A stretch of DNA of 64,000 nt from Runella limosa DSM 17973. Its GTDB lineage: Bacteria > Bacteroidota > Bacteroidia > Cytophagales > Spirosomataceae. The position numbers were made by a program, and so were the translations under genes. The stretch's first letter is position 1; the number at the start of each line of letters is the position of its first letter. A model generated the notes under the pieces. The model had not been told where the DNA came from, made no database searches, and saw only the letters and a program-made list of their open reading frames with translations. The DNA lies in assembly GCF_000482465.1 (NCBI RefSeq), contig NZ_KI519420.1:572128-636127 (forward strand), in the 5' to 3' direction. Below, piece after piece: positions 1-8,262 of the stretch.

Positions 1-1
1 T

Positions 2-214
2 GGCAATGTAACCATCGAAGCATTAGAAAATTTGAGCGATGTAACCATCATCGTCTATGACCAAACGGGGCGTACGCTGATGACCAAAACGTTTGCTAGT
101 TTGGTAGGTCAACAAAAACTAGATCTGAGCGACCTGCCCTACGGAACGTATCATATCAAAGTCCGAACCTCAACATTTAATGAAAGTAAAAAAATTGTTT
201 TAAGCCAACCATGA
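2..214 (+). CDS. C-terminal end of a secreted protein with type IX sorting domain (5' truncated by window)
   Basis: The reading frame is open from the first bases of the window and ends at a TGA that overlaps the aroE start by 4 bases. The visible 70 or so residues have the pattern of the Por/type IX secretion C-terminal sorting domain: a beta strand with VYDQTGR, then LDLSDLPYGTYHIKV, and a lysine-rich KKIV end. In Bacteroidota this domain sends proteins across the outer membrane and is cleaved off during export. The functional part of the protein lies outside the window, so the product itself is unknown. Confidence 0.8.
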   Translation, partial: GNVTIEALENLSDVTIIVYDQTGRTLMTKTFASLVGQQKLDLSDLPYGTYHIKVRTSTFNESKKIVLSQP

Positions 215-966
215 GATTATTTGCCCTAATTGGATTTCCGTTGACTCACTCTTTCTCAAAAAAATATTTTACCGAAAAATTTGAAAAAGAAGGCATCAGC
301 GGATGCCGCTATGAGTTGTTAGAATTGCCGAATTACCAAGACTTTCCCCAACTTATTGCCGCACATCCCGATTTGGTTGGCCTCAACGTGACCATTCCGC
401 ATAAGCAAAACGTCCTTCCTTTTCTCGACGAATTGGATGCGGCCTCTGCGGCGCGGATTGGAGCGGTCAATACCATTAAAATTCTTCCCAATGGGAAATT
501 AAAAGGCTATAACACAGATTATTATGGTTTTCGGTCGTCGCTGGAGCAATGGTTCGACTCGTTGCAAAGAACGCCTGTCAATCTCAAAGCATTAGTATTG
601 GGCAACGGAGGTGCTGCCAAGGCAGTTTTTGCGGCTTTGAACGACTTGCAAATTGCGTATCAAGTGGTTTCGCGCCAAAAAACCGAAACGACCATCGGTT
701 ACGATGACCTCACTGAGGAAGTTATCCACAGTCATTCGTTGATTATCAACACTTCGCCCGTCGGAACTTACCCCAAGGTAGAGGATTGCCCCGCGATTCC
801 GTATCATTTATTGGGGGAGCAGCACCTTTTGTATGATTTGGTCTATAATCCTGCGGAAACGTTATTTTTGCAAAAAGGAAAAGAACAAAACGCCCAAACG
901 CACAATGGCCTTCCGATGCTACATCTACAGGCTGAAAAAGCGTGGGAAATTTGGAATGCGGAATAA
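211..966 (+). CDS. aroE: Shikimate dehydrogenase
   Basis: Cytosolic NADPH-dependent enzyme that reduces 3-dehydroshikimate to shikimate in aromatic amino acid synthesis. The 251-residue length is close to the family norm. Visible hallmarks are the N-terminal substrate loop with SFSK near residue 14-17, NVTIPHK with the catalytic lysine at 65, GYNTDYYGF with the catalytic aspartate at 103, and the nucleotide-binding glycine loop GNGGAAKA at 131-138. The ATG overlaps the stop of the preceding secreted-protein gene (ATGA), so the two are probably translated from one message despite unrelated roles. No other aro genes are nearby. Confidence 0.95.
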   Translation: MRLFALIGFPLTHSFSKKYFTEKFEKEGISGCRYELLELPNYQDFPQLIAAHPDLVGLNVTIPHKQNVLPFLDELDAASAARIGAVNTIKILPNGKLKGYNTDYYGFRSSLEQWFDSLQRTPVNLKALVLGNGGAAKAVFAALNDLQIAYQVVSRQKTETTIGYDDLTEEVIHSHSLIINTSPVGTYPKVEDCPAIPYHLLGEQHLLYDLVYNPAETLFLQKGKEQNAQTHNGLPMLHLQAEKAWEIWNAE

Positions 967-986
967 CAACGTCTTTTATTTCACTC

Positions 987-1118
987 ATGTATATTTTTAC
1001 AAGCGAGCGTCTGGGGTTTCGACAATGGCAAGATAGCGATGTCCCTCTCGTATCCAATCATCCGTTGAGTAATCATGTATTGTATGTAACTTCGGGGCGG
1101 GTTGTGACTAACTCTTGA
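987..1118 (+). pseudogene. Remnant of a GNAT acetyltransferase N-terminus
   Basis: A 43-codon frame begins at ATG 987. Its first 20 residues (MYIFTSERLGFRQWQDSDVP) match the usual start of RimJ/RimL-type GNAT acetyltransferases, in which a T-E/S-R-L-G-x-R-x-W-x-x-x-D pattern forms the first strand and helix. Similarity to the family stops after about 30 residues. The frame then runs into the TGAG-hairpin repeat (1098-1143) and ends. No acetyl-CoA-binding motif is present, so this is read as a decayed or truncated gene. A functional 43-residue protein is unlikely. Confidence 0.6.
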
Positions 1119-1143
1119 CAGTTAATCGGGTTGTGAGCAATCC
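1098..1143. repeat. TGAG-hairpin repeat, two degenerate units
   Basis: A degenerate unit (CGGGTTGTGACTAAC, about 1098-1112) is followed by a near-canonical one at 1127-1143 (CGGGTTGTGAGCAATCC). They belong to the same family as the intergenic hairpins near 6.1, 25.6, 30.3, 53.0, 56.0 and 64.0 kb. They lie at the broken end of the GNAT remnant. Confidence 0.75.
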
Positions 1144-1181
1144 TCAACACTTAAAAAAACCTCAACACATAGCTCATTTTT

Positions 1182-1970
1182 ATGTTACGTCGCGAATTTC
1201 TCCAGCTCTCTGCGGGTCTTGTGGCCTTCGGTTGCCAACAACCTTCGACCAAATCTTCCCGTCGGTTGCGTTTTGCCGTGGCCTCCGATGGTCATTATGG
1301 GCAAGCGAAAACTGATTATAAAACTTACCACGAAAACATCATCAAGTACTTTAAGCAAGAACGGGCTGAAAAAGGGCTTGATTTTGTGGTGTTTAACGGA
1401 GACTTATTTCACGATAACATTCAGTTTTTGCCCGAAGTCAAGCAGTACTTTGACCAATTGGGCTTTCCCTACTACGTCACGCGTGGCAACCACGACCACG
1501 TTACGCCTGCCCAATGGCGCGAAACCTGGGGGTATGACCTTAATCACAGCGTAGAAATTGGTAAAAATGCCATTATTTTGGCCGATACGTCCAACGAAAA
1601 AGGAGAATACCTTTGTCCTGATATTCCGTGGATTGACGCTCAATTGGCCAAATTCACCAAAAAAGAACACGTATTTTTGTTCATGCACATTCCTGCCAAA
1701 CTTTGGTCAGAGCACGGCACTACTTGCCCCGAATTGGAAAAAACATTGGCTAAATATCCCAATCTCCGAGCCATGTTTCATGGGCATGACCATGCCATCG
1801 ACATGGGAAAAACGCTCTCAAAACCTGCCTTTTTTGACGGGCATTTTGGTGGAAACTGGGGCGTTGACTACAAAGGGTACCGCATCGTAGAGGCCCGTAG
1901 TAGCAGCAGTTGCTACACGTTTCAGTGGAATCCCGACAAACAATTGAAAATTAACGAGCAAGTATTTTAG
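1182..1970 (+). CDS. Exported calcineurin-like metallophosphoesterase (Tat, probable lipoprotein)
   Basis: A 262-residue hydrolase with the five metal-ligand blocks of the calcineurin-like phosphoesterase superfamily in order: SDGHYG, NGDLFHD, RGNHDH, FMHIP and HGHDHA. The N-terminus MLRREFLQLSAGLVAFGCQQ carries a twin arginine followed by a hydrophobic stretch and a G-C that fits a lipobox, so export by Tat and lipid anchoring are likely. The substrate cannot be told from sequence. It lies between the GNAT remnant and ispH with its own spacing. It is not closely similar to the other metallophosphoesterase at 3327-4892, which has extra domains. Confidence 0.85.
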   Translation: MLRREFLQLSAGLVAFGCQQPSTKSSRRLRFAVASDGHYGQAKTDYKTYHENIIKYFKQERAEKGLDFVVFNGDLFHDNIQFLPEVKQYFDQLGFPYYVTRGNHDHVTPAQWRETWGYDLNHSVEIGKNAIILADTSNEKGEYLCPDIPWIDAQLAKFTKKEHVFLFMHIPAKLWSEHGTTCPELEKTLAKYPNLRAMFHGHDHAIDMGKTLSKPAFFDGHFGGNWGVDYKGYRIVEARSSSSCYTFQWNPDKQLKINEQVF

Positions 1971-2020
1971 ATTTTGCCGAAACAAAGTGGAAGGGTAGCG
2001 TGTTATAAAAACGTTCGTCG

Positions 2021-2028
2021 TACCTTTG
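2021..2028 (+). promoter_or_regulatory. Putative -7 element for ispH
   Basis: TACCTTTG fits the Bacteroidota -7 consensus TAnnTTTG and lies 56 bases before the ispH ATG. No convincing -33 TTTG is seen at the right distance, so support is moderate. Confidence 0.45.
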
Positions 2029-2084
2029 CAGCGACGGTCTAAGCAACCCATTTTTTTATCCACGTCTAATTCTGCTCCAACAGC

Positions 2085-3311
2085 ATGAAGACTTTTCAAA
2101 TACCCGAATTTTATCGTAGTCGGATTATCACTCCTATCAAAGAGCTACGTCGCAAAAACGATAAGTTGAAGCGCGATTTGTCGCCGACCGTGCTGGATTT
2201 CGGGTCGGTAAAGTTTCTCATTGCGCGGCATTTTGGGTTTTGCTACGGCGTCGAAAACGCCATCGAAATCGCCTACAGGGCCATTGATGAAAACCCCGAT
2301 AAGCGTATCTTCTTATTGAGCGAAATGATTCATAATCCTGACGTTAATCGGGATTTATTGGAACGTGGCGTGCGTTTTTTGATGGAAACCACAGGCCGTC
2401 AAATCATTCCTTGGGAAGAATTAAAGTCGGATGACATCGTGGTTGTACCTGCTTTTGGAACGACCATCGAAATCCAAAATCGCTTGCAACTTCTTGGCAT
2501 CGACGCCTACAAATACGATACTACTTGTCCGTTTGTGGAAAAAGTGTGGAACCGCGCCGCCCAAATCGGTCAGAAAAATTATACGATTGTCGTACACGGA
2601 AAACCGTTACACGAAGAAACGCGCGCTACGTTTTCTCATAGTAAAGAAGATGCTCCTACGGTGATTGTTAAAAACCAAAAACAAGCCGAGCGTTTGGCCC
2701 GTTACATCACGGGTGAAGCAAATAAAGAAGAGTTTTTTGAGGAGTTTAGTGGGCAATATTCCGTAGGTTTTGACCCAGAACAGGATTTACAACGTATTGG
2801 AGTTGTCAACCAAACAACGATGCTGGCTTCGGATACGCAGGGAATTGCGGATTATCTCAAACAGGTAATGATAAAACATTTCGACCTTGCCCCATACGAA
2901 GTAGAAAGCCGCTTTGCCAATACGCGTGATACCCTTTGCTACGCCACCAACGACAACCAAGATGCTACCTACGCTTTGTTGAAAGAACAAGCTGATTTTG
3001 TGTTGATTGCGGGTGGTTATAATAGCTCCAATACCTCCCACATTGTAGAACTTTGTGAGACCAAATTCCCAACGTATTTTATTGAGTCGGACAATAAAAT
3101 TTTGGATCGTAACCTCATCAAACACTACGACTTACACCGAAAGAAAGAAAAAGTCACCGAAAACTTCATTCCAGATAAAGATTCGGTGACTGTTATGCTC
3201 ACTTGCGGGGCGTCTTGCCCTGATGCCATCATTGAAGGCGTCTTGACGCGGATGTTGTCGTTTTTTCCCGATGCCCGTTCGTTGGACGAAGTAATGGGAG
3301 AGGTGTTGTAA
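2085..3311 (+). CDS. ispH: 4-hydroxy-3-methylbut-2-enyl diphosphate reductase
   Basis: Last enzyme of the methylerythritol phosphate isoprenoid pathway. It converts HMBPP to IPP and DMAPP using a [4Fe-4S] cluster in the cytosol. The three cluster cysteines are visible: C53 in HFGFCYG, C148 in DTTCPFV and C285 in DTLCYATND. At 408 residues it is longer than the E. coli protein (about 316), mainly through an N-terminal extension of about 40 residues and internal insertions, which is the usual long form in Bacteroidota. It stands alone between two phosphoesterase genes and converges with the one downstream. Confidence 0.95.
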   Translation: MKTFQIPEFYRSRIITPIKELRRKNDKLKRDLSPTVLDFGSVKFLIARHFGFCYGVENAIEIAYRAIDENPDKRIFLLSEMIHNPDVNRDLLERGVRFLMETTGRQIIPWEELKSDDIVVVPAFGTTIEIQNRLQLLGIDAYKYDTTCPFVEKVWNRAAQIGQKNYTIVVHGKPLHEETRATFSHSKEDAPTVIVKNQKQAERLARYITGEANKEEFFEEFSGQYSVGFDPEQDLQRIGVVNQTTMLASDTQGIADYLKQVMIKHFDLAPYEVESRFANTRDTLCYATNDNQDATYALLKEQADFVLIAGGYNSSNTSHIVELCETKFPTYFIESDNKILDRNLIKHYDLHRKKEKVTENFIPDKDSVTVMLTCGASCPDAIIEGVLTRMLSFFPDARSLDEVMGEVL

Positions 3312-3317
3312 GGTCGA

Positions 3318-3356
3318 ACAAAAACATTACGGTTTTTCTACCCGAAATGTTTTTGT
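3318..3356. terminator. Possible bidirectional terminator between ispH and the convergent phosphoesterase
   Basis: Inverted repeat ACAAAAACATT / AATGTTTTTGT with a 17-base loop. It spans the end of the leftward gene. The stem is AT-rich and would be weak, so this is tentative. Confidence 0.35.
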
Positions 3357-4892
3357 TTGGGTAAACGTCCGTCCAAACATGTCTTTGGCACGAACTTCAA
3401 TTGTGTGCGTACCTTCTACTTTTGTATTTGGAAAAGCTACCGACCACAAGTGCGTTGACTTGACGGGATTGCTTGGGCGACGCCCAGGCATCAATTTTTC
3501 GGAGGCATCCCAGCGGTAAAGAGCCGCCACATAGCGAGGATCGGCTTCCCGTGTGTAGGTCATTGGTTTCCAATCGCCGTTATCGAGGCGGTATTCAACC
3601 ACGTCTTTTTCACTTCCCATAAAAAAGTTGGCATACACTTTGGCCGCCGTTCCACGGTCAGATGGAATGACGTTTGGCGCATAAATATCAATCTGATAAT
3701 CGCTAGGTTTGCCCACTACTTTGTAGTCGATGGTGTATTGATTACCGTTGAAATTTAGGAAAACGTAGCCCTTGGGTGTGCCATCGCGCATGGTGGAAGC
3801 GGGAACGCCTTGGTCATTTTTTTCACCCGAATACCAGTCGCCCGAGGTTGTTCCAACGTTAAATTCATAAAAAGGTTTAGCTCCTTGCCATCCCTCTTTT
3901 GCACCGAAAAAGTTTTGTTGTTGGAAGTGCGTGTGGGCCGAAAGAGCGAGTGTATTGGGATATTCTTTGAGGATAGAAAAAAGACGTTGACGGTCTTCCA
4001 AACGAAATGATTCACCCTCTAATTCCAGAGGAATATGGAACGCCAATACCACCAAATTTTCTTTTGGGACAAACTTGAGGTCATTTTCTACAAAATCAAG
4101 CTGGTCTTTGCGGAAGCCACCCCAATAGCCTTTGCCATCGCGCGGGTCAGGATAAAGGATGTCGTCAAGCACGATAAAATGGACTTTGCCGTAATTGAAC
4201 GAATAATTAACTGGGCCTAAATGCGATTGAAACGCCTCGTTGGCGTGTTCGTCTTGGGTCACGTCGTAGTTCATGTCGTGGTTGCCCGTAAGATTATACC
4301 AAGGAAGTCCCACTTTCCGAATCGTTTCTTTGTAAGCTTGGTGAAGGTCGAGGTTATCACCCACCAAATCGCCCAAACTCAATCCAAAAGCAACTTCCTT
4401 GATGCCTGCTACCTCTTGGACAACCCCTTTTTCAAAGTGTTTTATTTCGTCTAAAGTATAGGGCTGTGGGTCACCAAAAATGAGGGCTTTGAAGTTGTCG
4501 GCTTCGGGAGAGGCCGTCAGGGCAAAATCCAATGAAGCAGGAAGCGCACCCGTCGGTGCTGCTCCTTTGTACTTCAATTCGGGCGCACCTTTGGGTTTGT
4601 GTAAATAGTAAGACTTGGGAAGATTATTTTCGTCCAAGGCTACTTTATAACCTGTGGGCTTGATGACAAAGAAGACATTGTCGTCGCCAACGGGCAACTG
4701 ATATTCTCCTTTTGCATTGGTGAGTACCACGTCTGTACCGTTGGAGACGGCTACGTTGGCAATGCCTTTTTCTTTTTTGTCTTTCTTAAAATTGCCATTT
4801 AGGTCTTCGTAAACAATTCCTTTGGCGACATTTTGGGCCGAAGCAGTACCGACCAGAAACGTCGATAAGAGCAGGAGTGTAAATTTGTTCAT
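3327..4892 (-). CDS. Secreted three-domain calcineurin-like phosphoesterase
   Basis: A 521-residue protein with a Sec signal peptide ending near TASAQ (about residues 1-19). The first 100 residues look like an N-terminal carboxypeptidase-regulatory/SdrD-like beta domain (VYEDLNGNFKKDKKEKGI). A metallophosphoesterase core follows with FGDPQ, LGDLVGDN, TGNHD, AFHIP and SAHTHFQ. The C-terminal beta domain starts at about residue 380. This MetallophosN-Metallophos-MetallophosC layout is common in Bacteroidota and is periplasmic or extracellular. The substrate is unknown; phosphate scavenging from extracellular esters is a plausible role. Confidence 0.85.
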   Translation of the reverse strand: MNKFTLLLLSTFLVGTASAQNVAKGIVYEDLNGNFKKDKKEKGIANVAVSNGTDVVLTNAKGEYQLPVGDDNVFFVIKPTGYKVALDENNLPKSYYLHKPKGAPELKYKGAAPTGALPASLDFALTASPEADNFKALIFGDPQPYTLDEIKHFEKGVVQEVAGIKEVAFGLSLGDLVGDNLDLHQAYKETIRKVGLPWYNLTGNHDMNYDVTQDEHANEAFQSHLGPVNYSFNYGKVHFIVLDDILYPDPRDGKGYWGGFRKDQLDFVENDLKFVPKENLVVLAFHIPLELEGESFRLEDRQRLFSILKEYPNTLALSAHTHFQQQNFFGAKEGWQGAKPFYEFNVGTTSGDWYSGEKNDQGVPASTMRDGTPKGYVFLNFNGNQYTIDYKVVGKPSDYQIDIYAPNVIPSDRGTAAKVYANFFMGSEKDVVEYRLDNGDWKPMTYTREADPRYVAALYRWDASEKLMPGRRPSNPVKSTHLWSVAFPNTKVEGTHTIEVRAKDMFGRTFTQTKTFRVEKP

Positions 4893-4991
4893 AGGGGAGA
4901 GGTTTGATTGAAACGGGGATAATTAACTGCAAAAGAACAATTGGTATGTTAACTCATGATGAAGGCAGGATTATTATCCGTGCCAACCCAT

Positions 4992-5020
4992 AAAAAAAGG
5001 CAGCTTTTGAGGGCTGCCTT
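4992..5020 (-). terminator. Rho-independent terminator for the 5040-6020 gene
   Basis: Read on the minus strand, the stem GGCAGC / GCTGCC is followed by seven T residues, just past the stop of the leftward gene. Confidence 0.75.
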
Positions 5021-5039
5021 GGGGTTTCGCGCGGAAGGT

Positions 5040-6020
5040 TTACCAGTTGATACCTGACTCTCCAAATCCTAACTTCCTAGTAAACTGCGACGAAAGCTTT
5101 GACTTACTTGAGATATAACGCACACTGGCCCCAATGAAGGGCGCAATGTTAGGGTTCTGAGTTCCGAGATTTTGGCGGGCGGCGTTGAAGGTACGGACTT
5201 GGCGGAAGGTTCCCAAGCCTGCTTCTAACGACACGTTGAAAACTGTAAACAAGTGTGCATTGGCTGCCACCGAGAATTTTACTTGCTGATAGTTGCTGCG
5301 TCGGAGCATTTTTTCTACGCTAGTTACTTCTTGAAAACCAGCACTGTAGCCATCAAATGCCCCAATCATGTCGAAGTTTAGCCATTCATTGAAACGGTAG
5401 TTGACATCCGCACGAAACGGTAACAACGCCGACACGCGCCATTGTTTATTGATTCGTTTGTTGATTCCAAAGATGGGTACAAAGCGGATTTTTTGGTTAT
5501 AAATCAATACCGTTCCGTAAGCGATTTGGGTATGGATTCCCAAAATGCGCATCCGCGCCCCACCGCCCCAAAAGAAGGGCTGAGGCGTAAAAAACGTCTC
5601 ATTTGACTCAGTTAACCCTAAGCCACCGCCGTAAATCCACAGGCGGTCGCGGAGGCTTGCTTGCAGCATCAACACACCCGCAGAAAACGTTTTATAGCCG
5701 TTGTCGGGGGTGATGGTACTATTAATGCTTGGATTAATTTGAGAGGCATTGGCCAACATTAAAAAATGACGAGCGCGTAAGTCTAGTTTTTTACGCAAAC
5801 TAAACGCCACATCAACTTCGCTACGAAGTGGAATGATGGCGTTGAACGAGGTTCTAGTAAGCCCAAAACGTTGGTTGTTTCCCATGTTGGCATCGGCCAT
5901 CAAATCGGCACGAAGCGTAGCATTGGGATAAAAAAGACGACTCAAGGCAAAGTGCTGGGCGCGAGCGTGGGGAAAAATGAAAATCAAGAAAAAAGGAACG
6001 CACAAACGCAGTCTGGTCAT
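5040..6020 (-). CDS. Outer-membrane beta-barrel-type protein (DUF6268-like)
   Basis: A protein of 326 residues if translation starts at the ATG at 6020. That start directly precedes a clean signal peptide (MTRLRLCVPFFLIFIFPHARAQ); an in-frame ATG 13 codons upstream is less likely. The mature part is rich in alternating hydrophobic strands and ends in an aromatic residue (W), typical of outer-membrane barrels. It contains repeated strand-like segments such as NNQRFGLTRTSF and VSVEAGLG. It resembles the DUF6268 family of uncharacterised Bacteroidota membrane proteins, but that is from memory. No functional motif is visible. A strong terminator follows. Confidence 0.65.
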   Translation of the reverse strand: MTRLRLCVPFFLIFIFPHARAQHFALSRLFYPNATLRADLMADANMGNNQRFGLTRTSFNAIIPLRSEVDVAFSLRKKLDLRARHFLMLANASQINPSINSTITPDNGYKTFSAGVLMLQASLRDRLWIYGGGLGLTESNETFFTPQPFFWGGGARMRILGIHTQIAYGTVLIYNQKIRFVPIFGINKRINKQWRVSALLPFRADVNYRFNEWLNFDMIGAFDGYSAGFQEVTSVEKMLRRSNYQQVKFSVAANAHLFTVFNVSLEAGLGTFRQVRTFNAARQNLGTQNPNIAPFIGASVRYISSKSKLSSQFTRKLGFGESGINW

Positions 6021-6082
6021 AAAAATGTCATTTGGTGGAATTAACGTGTAAAAATGCACGATATTGCAGGAAAACTAAATTT

Positions 6083-6191
6083 AGAATGTCGGATTAAATG
6101 TGGGGAGGGTTGCTTACAACCTGATGGATTGTGAAGAGGGTTGCTCACAACCCGACGAGTCGTTAATGTGAAGAGGGTTGCTTACAACCCG
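6083..6191. repeat. TGAG-hairpin repeat cluster, three units
   Basis: Units lie at 6106-6123, 6138-6154 and 6175-6191. Each has the core GGGTTGCT(C/T)ACAACC(C/T), separated by about 15-20 bases. A GAATGTCG motif at 6084-6091 precedes them. The cluster fills most of the gap between two divergent genes. It therefore sits where promoters would be expected and is not simply a gene terminator. Confidence 0.85.
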
Positions 6192-6270
6192 ACGAATAAA
6201 AACAGTAAATAGATGCTTCCTATCCAGCATGACAGTGAACTCTAAACAAAAAACAGGAAACCGAATATAA

Positions 6271-7080
6271 ATGAACCTAACCAATAAAGTTGTTTGGATA
6301 ACGGGGGCTTCGTCGGGAATTGGCGAGGCTTTGGCCCATGAATTTGCCAAAGAAGGCGCCAAGCTAGTGCTTTCGGCGCGGCGTATCGAAGAACTAGAGC
6401 GCGTCAAACGAGAATTGTCTTTGCCAGAAAACGCCGTGATGACATTGCCGATTGACATGCTTCGTCCTGAAGAATTTGCCGCCAAAACTGAAAGCGTCTT
6501 GGCGTACTTTGGACGAATCGACGTGCTTGTTCCCAATGCGGGCGTTAGTCAGCGTGAAAAATTCTTGGATATTGCCCCTGCGGATTTTAAGCGATTAATG
6601 GACACCAACTTCACCAACCTTGTGCTGCTCACGCGCGAAGTACTGCCGCATTTATTGGCACAAAAGTCGGGTGGAATATTGGTAACAAGCAGTGTAAGTG
6701 GAAAAATCGGGACATCATTCCGTACGTTTTACAGTGCTTCAAAACACGCCATTCAAGGTTTTTTTGATTCGTTGCGCGGGGAAGTGTGGCAAGAAGGCGT
6801 GCAGGTGACAATCGTTTGTCCTGGCTATATCAAAACCAATATTTCGTACAATGCCATTGGAAAAGATGGAAAGCCCTTTGGCAAGATGGACGAAAACCAA
6901 GCCAAAGGGATTCCAGCCGATGTATGTGCGCGTAAAATGGTGACCGCCTTTAAAGCAGGAAAGCGTGAGGTTGTCATTGCGGGTTTTATGGAAACCCTTG
7001 GCACGTACCTCAAGCGCTTTGCGCCTGCGTTGTTGTGGCAGTTTACCAAAAACTACAGTATCAAATCCGTTGACCAATAG
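6271..7080 (+). CDS. Short-chain dehydrogenase/reductase (SDR)
   Basis: A 269-residue classical SDR with the NAD(P)-binding TGASSGIG at residues 11-18, NAG at about 89-91, the catalytic serine in TSSVSG and the YSASK active-site motif at about 155-159. The C-terminal 30 residues are hydrophobic and basic (LKRFAPALLWQFTKNY), as in the DHRS7-like membrane-associated subgroup. The substrate is unknown. The gene ends 5 bases before the stop of the convergent hydrolase gene, with no room for a terminator between them. Confidence 0.85.
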   Translation: MNLTNKVVWITGASSGIGEALAHEFAKEGAKLVLSARRIEELERVKRELSLPENAVMTLPIDMLRPEEFAAKTESVLAYFGRIDVLVPNAGVSQREKFLDIAPADFKRLMDTNFTNLVLLTREVLPHLLAQKSGGILVTSSVSGKIGTSFRTFYSASKHAIQGFFDSLRGEVWQEGVQVTIVCPGYIKTNISYNAIGKDGKPFGKMDENQAKGIPADVCARKMVTAFKAGKREVVIAGFMETLGTYLKRFAPALLWQFTKNYSIKSVDQ

Positions 7081-7084
7081 TTGA

Positions 7085-8242
7085 TTACCAATTTAGCAAG
7101 GCCGTCACCGCCGCATCGCCCATGGCAGCATTGCTGGGGCGCGGGTGTTCGACGTTGAATACTTCCAGCAGCTTACGGTCGAGCAGCTGCGCATTGCTTT
7201 CGTCAATAGTGCCATCCGCTTTGGTTACTTTTGAGACATCTAAACGTAAATGTTTTGCCAAAAAACGATAGGCTGCGGCTCTTTTTGAAGGGCCGTAGTC
7301 GTGTTTTTCGGTGGGTAAATGGACGTTTTCTACCAAATTAGCTTTTCCGTATAAGCTATAAATCTTCTGCAAATGCGGGTATTCCACCTCAGGATTGTGC
7401 TTGGTCCAGTCGGCGCCATCCGAAACGATTAGCAAGGGCCGAGGTGCAGCAAGGGCAGCAATTTCTACGTTATTGGTCTGAAAATCCCCTTTTTTATGCA
7501 CAGGCATACCACTTTCGCAAGTACATCCGCCAAAAAAGTGCGCCGAAACCATCACGACAGGCACGGCTACTTTTACGCGTGGGTCGAGCGCCGTTAGCAT
7601 AAAAGTTTGAGTTCCGCCGCCCGATTCACCCGTCACACCCACCCGATTTTTGTCGATGCCAGGTTGGTCAAGCAAAAAGTCCAGCGCCCGAATGCTGTTC
7701 AATGCCTGGAGTTTAAATGCTTTGGGAAGTTTGTGTTGGCATTGTTGGGCGTCGCTGTACCCTAGCATGTCAAACGCAAAAACAACCGCACCCATGCGGG
7801 CTAGGTTGGCACAACGAAACTGCATTGCCTCCAGAAAACGAGCATCGGCGTTTTGGGTATGTCCGTGTGGACAAAGCACCGCCGCAAACGGCCCTTTCTG
7901 TTGGAGTGGGCGATACAAATTTCCCGTTACATAATAACCCTCTACACTCTCAAAGGCCACATTTTCAACGCTGTATCCGTTTAGCTCTCGTCGGCTGTGG
8001 ACAATAGGTTTCGATGTTGGGCGGGGCGGAAGGTTTTTGAGTTCACCCCCTTCCAAAATACGATTACGGATTTGGGCAGCGCGGTTTTCCCATTCTTTTT
8101 TGGAAGAAGGAACGTGTTTTTCTAAAAATTCTTTGCCCTGTGCTTCGGTAAAATAAGCGCCCTGACATAATTCTGGCGCCGCTTGACCAAAGACAAACTG
8201 ATAACTCATGCCAACAATGAGAAAAGATAAAAGACGGTTCAT
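7085..8242 (-). CDS. Secreted alpha/beta hydrolase, acetylxylan-esterase-like
   Basis: A 385-residue protein with a signal peptide (MNRLLSFLIVGMSYQFVFGQ). The nucleophile elbow is GESGGG and there is an earlier oxyanion segment CPHGH. An acidic residue in SDGAD and a histidine in EKHDYG are candidates for completing the triad. The layout matches the acetylxylan esterase / dienelactone hydrolase-like group common in Bacteroidota polysaccharide use. It may deacetylate or cleave esters of plant or algal glycans, but no polysaccharide locus is next to it. It is followed closely on the same strand by neither cobA nor another degradation gene, so it seems to be a single unit. Confidence 0.7.
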   Translation of the reverse strand: MNRLLSFLIVGMSYQFVFGQAAPELCQGAYFTEAQGKEFLEKHVPSSKKEWENRAAQIRNRILEGGELKNLPPRPTSKPIVHSRRELNGYSVENVAFESVEGYYVTGNLYRPLQQKGPFAAVLCPHGHTQNADARFLEAMQFRCANLARMGAVVFAFDMLGYSDAQQCQHKLPKAFKLQALNSIRALDFLLDQPGIDKNRVGVTGESGGGTQTFMLTALDPRVKVAVPVVMVSAHFFGGCTCESGMPVHKKGDFQTNNVEIAALAAPRPLLIVSDGADWTKHNPEVEYPHLQKIYSLYGKANLVENVHLPTEKHDYGPSKRAAAYRFLAKHLRLDVSKVTKADGTIDESNAQLLDRKLLEVFNVEHPRPSNAAMGDAAVTALLNW

Positions 8243-8262
8243 GGTGATGGGAAGGATTGGTT

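Noticed and set aside
746..1057. 103-codon minus-strand ORF over the end of aroE
   Set aside because: Shadow of aroE and of the GNAT remnant in another frame; no recognisable protein pattern.
1182..4892. Two phosphoesterase genes as a tandem duplication around ispH
   Set aside because: They differ in export signal, length, domain layout and orientation; only the superfamily motifs are shared.
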